Source: Aphanothece sacrum FPU1 (lineage in GTDB: Bacteria; Cyanobacteriota; Cyanobacteriia; Cyanobacteriales; Microcystaceae). Taken from it: 64,000 bases of DNA. Location of the stretch: positions 542,676 through 606,675 of the forward strand of contig NZ_BDQK01000001.1 in NCBI RefSeq assembly GCF_003864295.1, written 5' to 3'. Position 1 is the first letter of the stretch, and each line of letters opens with the position of its first letter. Of the stretch, positions 37,200 to 48,200 are shown piece after piece. A program made the position numbers and the translations under genes. A model generated the notes under the pieces. The model had not been told where the DNA came from, did not search any database, and saw only the letters and a list, made by a program, of their open reading frames with translations.

Positions 37200-37325
37200 T
37201 ATCACGCTTACCGTGTTAGAACGATAATTAATTATAAAGACCAAGGAGCAAAAGATAAGTATAGAATTTGTTTTTTCTGGTCAAATGATGGTGTTAAAGA
37301 TGTTGAAATCGTGGATTATCATTAA
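37200..37325 (+). pseudogene. higB: HigB/RelE-type toxin, 3' remnant
   Basis: The last 33 or so codons of a HigB-type mRNA interferase remain: DKYRICFFWSNDGVKDVEIV ending in DYH and TAA matches the C-terminal strand pair of the family. Intact HigB is about 92 aa; here the frame is closed by a TAA at 37197 and there is no plausible start. The remnant ends 12 nt before higA, the usual toxin-antitoxin order and spacing for this type. Loss of the N-terminal half means no active toxin. Confidence 0.75.
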
Positions 37326-37337
37326 CAAGAAAAGACT

Positions 37338-37649
37338 ATGGTTAATATTCCCACTCATAGACCACCAACTACCCCAGGTGAAATGTTAAGAGAAGAATTT
37401 CTAGAACCAATGGGGTTGACTCAACAACAACTTGCAGATGGCATTGGAGTTAGTTATCAAAGGATTAATGAATTAATTAATGGCAAGAGAGGTATAACAA
37501 CAAGTACAGCCTTAAGACTAGGGAAATACTTTGGGACATCTCCTGATTTTTGGCTTAATATACAAAGAGCGAATGAGCTTTATTCTGTAATGCAAAAAGA
37601 AGCCGAGCAGATTGAAAATATTAAGCCATTCGTGCAGATAGGAACTTAG
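37338..37649 (+). CDS. higA: HigA-type antitoxin, XRE/helix-turn-helix
   Basis: This is a 103-aa HTH protein of the HigA (VapI) family, which neutralises HigB and represses its own operon. It has the signature PPTTPGEMLREEFLEPMGLT, the HTH around QQQLADGIGVSYQRINELING and the ending TSPDFWLNIQRANEL. The gene looks complete. As its toxin is reduced to a fragment at 37200-37325, it is an orphan antitoxin that may persist as a repressor or protect against a related toxin elsewhere. Confidence 0.9.
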   Translation: MVNIPTHRPPTTPGEMLREEFLEPMGLTQQQLADGIGVSYQRINELINGKRGITTSTALRLGKYFGTSPDFWLNIQRANELYSVMQKEAEQIENIKPFVQIGT

Positions 37650-37678
37650 ACATAAAAGTAGGAACAACTTGTACAATC

Positions 37679-37842
37679 GGCTCTCCCGTATCTATGGGAA
37701 AAATGTATAATAAGCTACAATATTTTACTGGGTGGGTTACGGCGCGGATTAAAACTTATTCGTTTTTCATCAAAATCATCACCGCGCCTAACCCACCCTA
37801 CGAAATATAAGATTTTCTTATCACCATAGATACGGGAGAGCC
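37679..37842. repeat. Nested inverted-repeat element (MITE-like), intact copy
   Basis: The outer ends GGCTCTCCCGTATCTATGG (37679-37697) and CCATAGATACGGGAGAGCC (37824-37842) are a perfect 19-bp inverted repeat. Inside, GGGTGGGTTACGGCGCGG faces CCGCGCCTAACCCACCC. The element is 164 bp and non-coding, lying between higA and tamB. Partial relatives are at 7940-7990, 11160-11300 and 30957-31027. Non-autonomous transposition is inferred. Confidence 0.8.
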
Positions 37843-37847
37843 TATAA

Positions 37848-40800
37848 TCAAAACTTAGTTTCATAGCGAATGGTTGCTTCATTAATAGAATAATTATAAG
37901 AGAAGCGAACGAGTGCCTTATTATCTAATTCATAAACGGTTTGTAAAACCGGATATATACTTAAATTTGGCAATCCTATACTATCTCCTATATCATCAGT
38001 TGTTTCATTCATTTGAAAAATCCAATCTTGAAGAAAAGGAAGAAGAACTACTGCAACTTGAGGAACCCCGATTTGCAGTAATTGAGTTGAATTTTGCTGC
38101 TGTTTCTCTGCAATAAAATCAGGAAGCTGACTCCCAAAAAGAGCAAATAGTTGACTATTGGTAAGAGGAGGATTACTGGTGACAGTAACAATCGGAGATT
38201 GGACTAAATCCCCTATGGAATTAGTGCCTAAGTTATTCACCTCAATACATTTGGCTATTTGTGTTAATAGGGAATTAGAAATAGTTGGAGATGAAGGAAT
38301 TGGCCGATTATCTGTCCTTGTAAATTGACAAACTTGTTCTAATTGTTGACCAAGATTAGGCAGTAATTGACTGGCACTTCCTTTAATTCCTAGTGTAACT
38401 TCTGCTGATCTCGCTCGACTATTTTGTAGGATATCATCAGGAATTTCATTATCTTTAATAGACTGTAATCCCACTAATAAAAGATAGAATTTTAGCTCCA
38501 GATTAAGATAGGGATTAAGTAAACCATCTTGAGGTAAAAATGTCAAGGTATTATCTTGTTTACTACTGAAAAATACGCGAGTGACAGGAATATCTATTTT
38601 ACCTGTATTCACCTTAACAGTTCCCGATGGTTCAAGAGCAAATATTTCAGCAAATGAAAGATTACTTAGTTTACCATTAAATGTAATATCTCCACTTACA
38701 TTAAAGTAAAATTTAGGATTGATTTTTTTCTGATCAATTCCTACCTCATCAATGGAAATTTTAAAATCATTTAGTCTCGGAGAACTTATTATTCCATTGT
38801 TTGGGGTAAAGGTTCCTACCCAGCTTTCAAAAATAGGAGAGTTTGCTTGTTGTTTGGGAAAAGTAGGAACGACTAATTGTCCTTTACTAAAGCGCAGTTT
38901 TCCCCCAATTACAGGACTAATTAACGCCCCATCAATCACAATTTTACCATCGATAAGCCCTTCATAAATCCCATTTAAATTAATACTTTCTTCATTAATA
39001 TTTAAGGTTAAAGGAGTGGGATTAGGTGTTGCTTTTGGGGATAAAGGAAATAGAGGTAAACTTCCTTGTGCGGTTAAAACTCTTGTTGCTACTTCTGCGG
39101 TTAATTCCTTAACTTGAAAGTATCCATTTTGTAAAATAATTTGACTATTGAGAGTAACGGGAATGGGTAATAATTCACTGTTAAAAGTGCCATTCTCTAA
39201 ATTTAAAGTTATTTTACTATCAGGATTTAAGCTGATTTTTAGTTTATCATATACCGTTACTTTTCCATTAACATTGATGTTTATTTCTCCTTTTCCTCCA
39301 TCCCAAACAATCTGCCCTTGTGTTAATGGTTCTAGTAAAGAAAAAGCTTCTGTTCCTATTTTAGCATTAATTGTAAAGTCATTATTATTATTGTTATCAA
39401 TGGGAAAAGGAACTAGAGCATTAAGTTGTATAAAATCAGGATTAGTCATTTTTACTTTTAATTTATCCTGACCATAACTAAATTCTCCGCCTAAATCTTG
39501 ATTGAGTAATCTAGCATAGACTGAGCCATCATTAAACTCAAATTTACCTTTCATTTCAGGATTAATTAGTGAGCCTTGAAGCACTCCTTCTAGTTTCACT
39601 AATCCATTAATATCTTCTGGAATAACAATTAAGCTTCTAACAAGATCTAAGGTTAATTTTTCTACTTTAAAATCTGATGGTTCAATATAAAATTGATTAT
39701 TTTTATAGGATAAATTTAATGTTCCTTGAGCTAAAGTTTGTCCAACTTCAATTGTTGGTTTTAACTTAATGATACCATTTTCTAATTGTCCTTGAATATC
39801 TATTTTTTCAATAGGAATTATTTGCGCTCCTTCAATGACTAATCCTAATGGGTTGATAATAGAAGGGATAGAAGGTTGAGGTGTCCATTGCCATTTATTT
39901 CCTTCTAATTTTACTGTTAATTGGGGTTCTTTCAAATTTCCGCTTAAAGTAATTCCGGCATTAAATTTACCTCTCATATTTAATTTTCTCGGCAGATCTC
40001 CAGAATTTCTAGCGACAACTATATCTTTTATTATACGATCATTTTGCCAAAATGAATTTACTTGTTCAGCTACAGTATCATCAATATTTCCCATAGGTTT
40101 AGGATTGATTTGTTCAGCCGTAGTAAATATATTATCTCTTAGATTTAGTAAGCGTAAAAGACTATCCCAGTCAGATAAGTTTAAAGCGGTTAATATATCT
40201 TGGATATAGCCTTCTTTAACATCTAATTTACCTTCAATGTTACCTGACTTTAGATTTAATGCTCCTGCTACATTATAACTACTGTTGCCTATTTTTAATG
40301 TGGTATTATCTAACACAACACGATTATCTTGATACACCCAACTGGTTGTAAATTTATCTCCTACAATTTTACCCAATTTAGGATTAGATAAGCTTAAATT
40401 TCCTCCTAAGTTTAGAGTAGATGGGTTGAAATCTAGGTTAATATTTAATTGACCTCCTAAATAATCAGGAATACCATAGTTACTAATTGGAGAAATTCTT
40501 AGTAATTCTAAAGGAAAATTTTGCACTTTAGCAACTAATCTATCATTTTCATATTTCCCTTGAGCAATAATAGGATTAGATGTTTTAGCGATTTGTTGTA
40601 TTTCAAAAGAGTTAAGAAGGTAAGGAAAGAGACATTTTTGTAACTTACAAGTAGTTAAATCAGCCGCAATAATATCTTGTTTTCCTCGCAAATTTATAGA
40701 TATTTTATCAGATGATTCTATTTTTATTTTTCCACTTATTATAGGATCAAATAGACGATTATTAATGCTAAAATTGGATAGGCTTAAATCGCCAATTAGT

Positions 40801-43739
40801 TGTAAATTCTTTAAAGATAAGGGATCAGTTAATAAATTTCTAGCAACTAACTTACCTTTAAATTTTCCTTGTCCAGTTAAATCAATAGTTTGAGATAATA
40901 AGTTTCTATTAACAGGAATTTTAGCTAAAAGTTTAGTTAATGGTAAAGTTTCTAAATTAATTTGCGTATTGACATTAAGATTAACTTCTTTAATATCAGG
41001 ATTTTTCCATAGATTTGATAATAATAAGTTTCCGTTAGCTGTTAAGTTTTGCTTGCCAATATTAATGGATATAGCATCAGCTTTAACCGAAGATATCTTA
41101 TCTGATGGAAAAATAGCATTAATCGGAGCAGTTAGATTTATTTTAGCATTTAATGGCTCTAATTTATCAAGAAAGAATAATTGTGAATTCAAGGATGATA
41201 AATGTATATTTTGAGCAGTAATTTGAGATTCTATTTGATCTTGATTAAACTTAGTTGAGGTAATTAATGTTCCTTTTGCTATGCTGAATTCTGTTTCTGC
41301 ATTCCCTGTAATACGATTAAAATTTAAGGAAAGTAAAGAGGCTAAATCAGTCGTTAAATTCACATTAGCTTTATTGACTCTAATGACGGGATATCCTTTA
41401 ATAATCCATTCTGTTAAAGTTGGGGGTGTGGTAGTCGCATTTAGAGTAATAATTCCTTGATTTAATTGGGTATTTGACCTTATTTTTTGATTAGCTATTA
41501 TTAAGTTAGTGTCAGCATTTATTTGTAAACCATTAAAATTAGGTTGGCTTAAATTTCCTGAAAAAGTAATTTGACTTTGAGTTAATTTAACAGGAATTGA
41601 TAATTGAGAAACTAGGGAATTTAACGATAAATTATTAAGATTAGCAATGCCGTTGATATTCCCTTCTTTGACTGTACCTATTGTCTTAATTTTACTATCG
41701 ACAACACTTAATTCAAGATTTGCTTTTGCTGTAATTGCTTGCCAATTTAATGTTGAATTATGCCAAATATTGTCTAATTTTGCTGCTATATTGATTTCAG
41801 AATTATTCAGGGTGACAGGAATGGGTAATTGGGGTAAAAATGAATTAATAAGAAGTTTGACTACTGTGGTTGCTGCTGTTATCTTTCCTTGTTCTATTTG
41901 ACTATTAATAATGACTTTCCCTTGGGCAATAGATAAGCCTAAATTAGACTGCATTTGTAGGGATGTATTAAAAGGTTTATCTAATCTTCCTAAAAATTGA
42001 CTATTACCTCTTTCAATCAAAAAATCATCAGGACATTTAAGTTTATTGACAGCACAAAAAGGAGTCAAAGATAAGGAGTTATATTTTAAAGTAGTTTGCC
42101 ATGTCTTGACCTTTAAATCAGCATTACCGGTTAAAAATACTGTTCCACGATTAGTAATTAATTCTGTATTGGTTAGACTTAAATTATGGCGATTAATTAC
42201 AATACTTCCTTGACTTAAAATGTTACTGTTAGGTTGACTTAAATTGGATAAATTCTGCCACTGCATTATTCCTTTGATATTTCCAATGGTTCCTTTTAAT
42301 TGCCCTTTAGCGGTTAAGTTACCTAAATTAATCCTCTTAGGTAGTTTATAGTAAACGTCAACAAGTTTAGCAGTATTAAGTTTAGTCTGAAAAGTAAGAT
42401 TTAATGGATATTTATCTAAAGTAAGGGGCTTTTTATTCTGTAATGAGTTAATTAAATTAGGCTGAATAACTCCTTTAGCTGTTATTTCTCCCCCTGATTC
42501 TGGTTTAATTCTAAAAGATTTTAAGACTAATTCATTAAAATTTGTTTGAAATTGACCAGCAACTTTATTTAATGTAGTTTTGGCGATTATAATTGGGTTC
42601 TTATTGTCGATTTTACCGATTAAAAAAGGATTGTTTAATTTACCAGTCAGTTTTAAATTAACGTCTACTTGTCCTTTAATTTTAACGGGAGAAGAAATAG
42701 GAAAAACTTGATTAAAGTTATCCCAACTTAACCCCTTAATATCAATACCTAAATTACTGCCTGTTTGCCAATCATAATTTCCTTTTATTTCTCCGATAAT
42801 GTTACCTAAATTAACTTGTGCTTTGTCAATTAATATTTTACTTCCTGCAAAAGAAAAATTACCTAAAACTTCTATTGGTTTTTTCAATAATTGCCCTTTA
42901 CTTTCAAGGTTATTTACCTTAACTGTTCCCTCTGCTTCGGTATGATCAAACTCTTTAAGAGAAGGTAAATTAAGATTAAGATTCGCTTTAATATCTCCTT
43001 GTTTTAATTGAATCGGTAGATTAGGAATAAGATTAGTTAAATCATTTAAAGCTAATTTGTTAATAGTTAATTTTACTTGACTTTCAGTAGTCTTTATCAT
43101 GGTCTTCCCTTGAATATTAATGTCACTAGCAAGTAAACCAAGATTGATATTATAGTCCCACTTCTTCAGAGGATTTTCTTGATAAGTGGCTTTTCCTGTT
43201 ATATCAACATTAACCGGATTTTTGCTGTCATAAGCTAATAATTGAAGTTCAGATTGTTTAAGAGAAAAAGTTACATCTAAATTCACAGGGACCTTATCAT
43301 CTGTGACCTTGAAATCTAGCCAATTTCCTTGAGCATTTTGTGGTAAATAAGATTTAAGCTTATGGGGAATAATCGTAAGAGATAAAGTACGTTGAAATAA
43401 AAGAGAAAAAGGATTAAAGTTAACAATAACACTCTCAGTTGTTAAGTGACTAGAATAGTTAGATGTGCTAGGAATAGAAGACTTTCCTAGAGATAAATGA
43501 GTTAAAGAAAATCCTTGAAGTTCTCCAATATCAATAGGACGGTTAATGATTTGACTCACTTGTTGTTCTAACCAAGGGGGAAGATATTCTCGTAAGAAAA
43601 TTCCTAACCCCATATAACCCAACCCCAAAATACTAATAGAGGTGGTTCCAATGATAATAGTCTTGGGTCGTTTAATAATATGAAAAAAGCGACTAAAATG
43701 ACGAGAAATGCCAGTTTGAGGGGGAGGAGATTGACTCAT
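37848..43739 (-). CDS. tamB: TamB-like translocation/assembly module protein (AsmA-like, DUF490)
   Basis: This 1963-aa protein spans the periplasm and is thought to move phospholipids or help assemble outer-membrane proteins. One N-terminal membrane helix (about 28-50) is followed by a very long beta-rich repeat region of bridge-like AsmA type, and the C-terminal DUF490/TamB domain (about 1500-1963) ending in RFSYNYSINEATIRYETKF. It is long compared with the E. coli protein (about 1260 aa) but usual for cyanobacteria. No TamA/BamA is adjacent. The start has no clear ribosome site. Function is inferred from the family. Confidence 0.85.
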   Translation of the reverse strand: MSQSPPPQTGISRHFSRFFHIIKRPKTIIIGTTSISILGLGYMGLGIFLREYLPPWLEQQVSQIINRPIDIGELQGFSLTHLSLGKSSIPSTSNYSSHLTTESVIVNFNPFSLLFQRTLSLTIIPHKLKSYLPQNAQGNWLDFKVTDDKVPVNLDVTFSLKQSELQLLAYDSKNPVNVDITGKATYQENPLKKWDYNINLGLLASDINIQGKTMIKTTESQVKLTINKLALNDLTNLIPNLPIQLKQGDIKANLNLNLPSLKEFDHTEAEGTVKVNNLESKGQLLKKPIEVLGNFSFAGSKILIDKAQVNLGNIIGEIKGNYDWQTGSNLGIDIKGLSWDNFNQVFPISSPVKIKGQVDVNLKLTGKLNNPFLIGKIDNKNPIIIAKTTLNKVAGQFQTNFNELVLKSFRIKPESGGEITAKGVIQPNLINSLQNKKPLTLDKYPLNLTFQTKLNTAKLVDVYYKLPKRINLGNLTAKGQLKGTIGNIKGIMQWQNLSNLSQPNSNILSQGSIVINRHNLSLTNTELITNRGTVFLTGNADLKVKTWQTTLKYNSLSLTPFCAVNKLKCPDDFLIERGNSQFLGRLDKPFNTSLQMQSNLGLSIAQGKVIINSQIEQGKITAATTVVKLLINSFLPQLPIPVTLNNSEINIAAKLDNIWHNSTLNWQAITAKANLELSVVDSKIKTIGTVKEGNINGIANLNNLSLNSLVSQLSIPVKLTQSQITFSGNLSQPNFNGLQINADTNLIIANQKIRSNTQLNQGIITLNATTTPPTLTEWIIKGYPVIRVNKANVNLTTDLASLLSLNFNRITGNAETEFSIAKGTLITSTKFNQDQIESQITAQNIHLSSLNSQLFFLDKLEPLNAKINLTAPINAIFPSDKISSVKADAISINIGKQNLTANGNLLLSNLWKNPDIKEVNLNVNTQINLETLPLTKLLAKIPVNRNLLSQTIDLTGQGKFKGKLVARNLLTDPLSLKNLQLIGDLSLSNFSINNRLFDPIISGKIKIESSDKISINLRGKQDIIAADLTTCKLQKCLFPYLLNSFEIQQIAKTSNPIIAQGKYENDRLVAKVQNFPLELLRISPISNYGIPDYLGGQLNINLDFNPSTLNLGGNLSLSNPKLGKIVGDKFTTSWVYQDNRVVLDNTTLKIGNSSYNVAGALNLKSGNIEGKLDVKEGYIQDILTALNLSDWDSLLRLLNLRDNIFTTAEQINPKPMGNIDDTVAEQVNSFWQNDRIIKDIVVARNSGDLPRKLNMRGKFNAGITLSGNLKEPQLTVKLEGNKWQWTPQPSIPSIINPLGLVIEGAQIIPIEKIDIQGQLENGIIKLKPTIEVGQTLAQGTLNLSYKNNQFYIEPSDFKVEKLTLDLVRSLIVIPEDINGLVKLEGVLQGSLINPEMKGKFEFNDGSVYARLLNQDLGGEFSYGQDKLKVKMTNPDFIQLNALVPFPIDNNNNNDFTINAKIGTEAFSLLEPLTQGQIVWDGGKGEININVNGKVTVYDKLKISLNPDSKITLNLENGTFNSELLPIPVTLNSQIILQNGYFQVKELTAEVATRVLTAQGSLPLFPLSPKATPNPTPLTLNINEESINLNGIYEGLIDGKIVIDGALISPVIGGKLRFSKGQLVVPTFPKQQANSPIFESWVGTFTPNNGIISSPRLNDFKISIDEVGIDQKKINPKFYFNVSGDITFNGKLSNLSFAEIFALEPSGTVKVNTGKIDIPVTRVFFSSKQDNTLTFLPQDGLLNPYLNLELKFYLLLVGLQSIKDNEIPDDILQNSRARSAEVTLGIKGSASQLLPNLGQQLEQVCQFTRTDNRPIPSSPTISNSLLTQIAKCIEVNNLGTNSIGDLVQSPIVTVTSNPPLTNSQLFALFGSQLPDFIAEKQQQNSTQLLQIGVPQVAVVLLPFLQDWIFQMNETTDDIGDSIGLPNLSIYPVLQTVYELDNKALVRFSYNYSINEATIRYETKF

Positions 43740-43982
43740 GAGGGTTCATATTTAAAAAAAATAGTAAAGAGACCTTGAGGAGATAATTAAAAACATATAA
43801 AATGTTTTTTGACTACTGTAACTTATTAACTTAGGAAAATGGCAACTGATGAATAGGAGACAAATGATCAAGAGACAGAGTATAGCTTAAACCCAGTTAA
43901 GATAAAGTAAAGAAAAAAGATGCACAATAACGGTCAATATGCCCGACAATAATAAAAAGAAACACAAAGGAGTAACCCACTG

Positions 43983-45170
43983 ATGTTGGCATACATCCTA
44001 GCGATCGCCTTAGGAATAACTAGCTTAAGTCTGTACCTATCTGCCTTCTTTTTACCCGAACTCCATCGTAAAGACGATTTTCTCTGGAGTGGCGTTGGTT
44101 TATTTTACGCCCTAATCTTATGGTTATGTGCGGGACGAATAACAGGGGCCGTCTTATTAGGACAAGCGGCAGCAGTCACCCTTGTGTTATCTTTTGGATG
44201 GCAAACAGTCAGGTTAAGACGGGCGATCGCTCATCCAGACGAACAAACTGATTTATCGGGTTTTTCCTTACTTAACTGGGTAAAAGACCGTTTAGGGAAG
44301 AAAACTCAACCTTCCTCACCTCCTGTTATTGAAACACCCCCCCCAACGGTAGAAACTCCCGAAATATCTCCCCAACCGGAAGAAACAGTGATTATTGAGT
44401 CAGATTTAGCTATCACAGAAACTGCTGAACCTGAAATCTCAGAAACTCCCTTAGAAGAACTTATTACTACAGAGTTAGAGACTCCCGAAACAGAACCAGA
44501 AACCTCAGAGTTAGTATCAGTAGAGGAGACACCTACCATAGAATCTCAACCTGTGGTTAAACCGCAAGTTGAACCCAAGAAAAAAGGGTTTTCTCTTAAA
44601 GGGTTATTTGGGTTTGGGAAGTCTAAACCTAAACCTCCTGCACCAACTCCTTCAACTGTGTTAGAAGAAGTTACAGCAGTCATAGAGGATGAAGAATGGG
44701 AAGACTCCGAGACTCCTTTAGAAGATAGTCAAGAAAAAGCAACAACGACGGTTACATCAGAAATAATCCCCGAAAAAACCAACTGGGAAGATACTAAAGA
44801 AGAAACTGTTACAGTTGTGACATCGGAAATAATACCCGAAGAAAACACCTTAGAAATTACAGAAATTATAGAAGAAAAAGAAGCGATCGCACTCACACCG
44901 GAAATACCTGTTTCAGAAAGTGAAGAAAAAGAAGTGATAGGAGTGATACCAGAAATCACCCTTCAAGAGAGTGAAATCAAAGATGAGATTGAATTTAAAC
45001 CCGTTATTGTTGACGATGAAACAGAAACACTAATTGAAAGTTCTGAACCTAAAAATGTTGTCCCTTCTCCTATAGAAAGTACCCCAGATATAGTTAAACC
45101 AATAGCAACACCTGAAACAGAAAAGATTGAAGAATCTCCCTTATTGACTGAAGATAAAAAGGATAGTTAA
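43983..45170 (+). CDS. ycf66: Ycf66-family membrane protein with acidic tail
   Basis: This is a cyanobacterial/plastid protein of unknown function. The N-terminal Ycf66 part (about 1-105) has three hydrophobic segments, including YILAIALGITSLSLYLSAFF and RITGAVLLGQAAAVTLVLSF with GWQTVRLRRA. Residues about 110-395 are low-complexity, rich in Glu, Thr, Pro and Ser, with a basic island (KKKGFSLKGLFGFGKSKPK). Length 395 aa; plastid Ycf66 is shorter and lacks the tail. GGAGTAA lies about 10 nt before the ATG. It is divergent from tamB. Confidence 0.85.
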   Translation: MLAYILAIALGITSLSLYLSAFFLPELHRKDDFLWSGVGLFYALILWLCAGRITGAVLLGQAAAVTLVLSFGWQTVRLRRAIAHPDEQTDLSGFSLLNWVKDRLGKKTQPSSPPVIETPPPTVETPEISPQPEETVIIESDLAITETAEPEISETPLEELITTELETPETEPETSELVSVEETPTIESQPVVKPQVEPKKKGFSLKGLFGFGKSKPKPPAPTPSTVLEEVTAVIEDEEWEDSETPLEDSQEKATTTVTSEIIPEKTNWEDTKEETVTVVTSEIIPEENTLEITEIIEEKEAIALTPEIPVSESEEKEVIGVIPEITLQESEIKDEIEFKPVIVDDETETLIESSEPKNVVPSPIESTPDIVKPIATPETEKIEESPLLTEDKKDS

Positions 45171-45212
45171 TGAATGTACTTATAGGGTGTGCATTGCCCA
45201 CCCTACATTATC

Positions 45213-45290
45213 AGTAAACAGTTATCAGTGAACAGTTAACAGTAGAAAATATTCTCTTACTGATAACTGATAACTGTTCACTGTTCACTG
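45213..45290. terminator. Inverted repeat between convergent genes, possible bidirectional terminator
   Basis: AACAGTTATCAGTGAACAGT on the left pairs with ACTGATAACTGTTCACTGTT on the right around an AT-rich loop. It lies between convergent ycf66 and the giant membrane-protein gene, directly after a GTGTGCATTGCCCACCC palindrome (45183-45206). The arms also contain 7-bp tandem units, so the structure may be of repeat origin. Termination in both directions is inferred. Confidence 0.5.
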
Positions 45291-45292
45291 GT

Positions 45293-48200
45293 TTAGTCCC
45301 AGGTTTCAAAGTGATTAATCCACTGATAAAATAAACGAGTAAATTGAGTTTTACGACTTTCAAAACTAGCAGCAATCCAAATAAATATTAACCCTAAACA
45401 TAAACCAATAATCCATTTAAGTAAGGGATACATAAAACTCAGAATAACTAATTGATAAAATCCATTAATTAAAAAAGTCATTGTTCCCACAAAAAGAAAA
45501 GCCCGCACTTGAAAAGATAGACCAACAAAAATACTAATAAGGCTTAAAAATCCAGGTATTATACCTGTTTTACTGTAAAACAATAATGAAGAGAAACAAA
45601 TTAATCCTGTACCCAAAAGTCGTAAATAATGCCGTAATATGTTACTGTTTATTCCGTCACAAGCAGGTTCAATCCTAACAATAATTAGTAAAGAAAGTCC
45701 CACTAAACAGAAATAAAGAAAAGGGATAATCACACTAAAATATCTTAATCTATAAGCGATCGCACCATCCACTAACAAAAGACTGAGATACCATAAACGA
45801 CGGTTTTGACCTAATTTTCCCAAAATACCATAACAAATAGCCCCCACTAACCAAGTTATCTCATTAATAGGACTTAAAGCCGTCAGAATACCCCCTAAAG
45901 GTAACAGATAAGCGAATACTCGCCAAGGTCGCACAGGCCATCCCCATTGTTCCCAAGGAAGACCATAAACCACTAAAGAAGACAAAGATATGAGTATACC
46001 TGTAGACTCCTCAAACAGATGAGAGAGAAACGGGGGAGTAGGAACCAAAGAAGAACTATAAACAGCGATCGCACTTCCTTCTAAAATGCCCAAATAGACC
46101 CAAACTTCATGAGGATGAGGATAACGTCCCTGCATTAAAGCATAACGGGTTAGAAAGAATCCTGCACCCAAACCAGCCCACGAATTGACCTCGATAGGAT
46201 ATAATGTTCCTAAGCCTAAAAATAGACTGCCTAAACACCAGTGTATATGGGCTACCCAGTTTAATTCTTCTGTGGTAAAATTAAGATAATCTGTTAGCCA
46301 ACTAGAAGCAAGACGATACCCATACATAATCGTCGTTGCTAGTGTTGTCATGGCTAAAAATCTATCACCTAAAGATAAAGAGTCTACCTGATACAGTAAT
46401 AACTCATAAAGAGACAGAGAAAAACCCGCGATCGCTACATATAACAAGGGTTTAAACTGTTGTTTGCGTCGTCCTACTCCCAGAATAATTAAAACCAACC
46501 CTAAAGAACTAAAACCAGTCCAATTTTCCCAAATATTCCAACGTAAAGCAGTTCCTAACCCCCCATATAACAAGGGGAGAATATGCCAACTACTGAGTAT
46601 ATTAGTTTGTTGTGTGCGTTTAGACCACCATTGTCCTAAAAGTTGAGTCAATAACCCTAAGATAATATTAGCAATCCCTAGCGCAATAATTGAACGTCCT
46701 GTTAGTCCTAACACTTCCACTGTCAATAGTTCTAGACTCCAACCTATTGCATATACACTCCAGTTTGTGGGATGGTTCCAACTGCGATAAGTGATCATTG
46801 CTAATAATAAAAATAGGGAAAATATAGCCCCTTGACTGCCATCAATAAACCCCCAATACACTATGAGAGAATGAACAGTTAAGGTAACTAAAGCGATACT
46901 CGATAACGTGATGGCCCATCCATCTATAGCATAGGTATAAACTTTAGCTAAGGAGTTAGTTTTAGTGTTTAATTTTCCCCATAATAGCCATAAAATCATG
47001 ATTATTGTAACTGGAAATAATAACCCTTGGGTAATAGAAAATTGCCAAACTTTTAACCCTGTCCCCACTAAACTTAAGGTAAACCCAATAGCGATCGCTG
47101 CTGATAAGCAATGAGATAAATATTTTGTATTAATAAATAGAAATACTGTGGCTATCCCTAAACCAATTAAGCGAGTTTCGGGAGAAAATAGAGTTAATCC
47201 CTGCATCATAATTAACCCTAACACACTTAACCAATTTCCTAGTATTCGTCGCTTGAGATCTTTAATTCCAATTAAAGTAAAAACTAAGGGATAAATTAAC
47301 CAAATTAGAGCTAAAACTGGCGAATTAAACCTATTGAACCATAATAGATAATAAGCCATTGCTCCTAAAACTAAACAAATTAACCAAGCACTTTTTGAGC
47401 CTACAGTTAACCAAAATGAATCAGGAGATTCTTTAAGGCTAAAAATTCCTTCTACTGCCATTAATGCTAATAAAATCGTCGCCCAGACCGATAAATCAAG
47501 GGAGGGTACAGCCAGATTAATTAGAGAGAATAAAGAGAGTAAACCAGTAATATGAGTTAAATAACCTAATAAATTAGAAAGTTGCTGATCCCCCCAACCC
47601 CCCTTAAGAAGGGGGGCTATATTATTAGTTTGAAGGGGGGCTATATTATTAGTTTGAAGGGAGTCTATATTATCAGTTTGAAGGGAGTTTACATTACCAG
47701 TTTGAAGGGGAGTTATATTACCAGTTGTATGTATATTCCTCCCTTTTGAAGGGGGGTTACGGGGGAGCTCTTGCGATCGCTTAATACTAGACTGAGTTAC
47801 CCAAACTAAAGCAACAGTTGAGATTGCTAGATTAACAGTTCTTAAGAGAGGATGAACTAAACTTAAAGCGGTTAAAATGATACCAAATAAAGCGATTATT
47901 TGACCACTAAAATTAGCTAAACTACCTTTTCCTAAACGAGAAAATAAATTTATTAGGGCAATATGAACAAATAAATAGGGTAATAATAAAATACTCAACC
48001 AAGTCCAAGAAATCGATTGAGTGTCAGTTATTGTGATGATTGAAGTAATAATATTTTGTAGGGGAGATAAACGTAAAAATAGCCACTGAAGTTGTAAACC
48101 AATGACAAAAATTAACAACCAATCTTTTTTTAACCTATATTGTCTTAAACGTCGGGATAAATAAAGTATAGCTAATCCACTAACTGCGATCGCTTGTAAA

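Noticed and set aside
41647-41901. Several plus-strand open frames within tamB
   Set aside because: All are shadows of the minus-strand coding frame with atypical composition.
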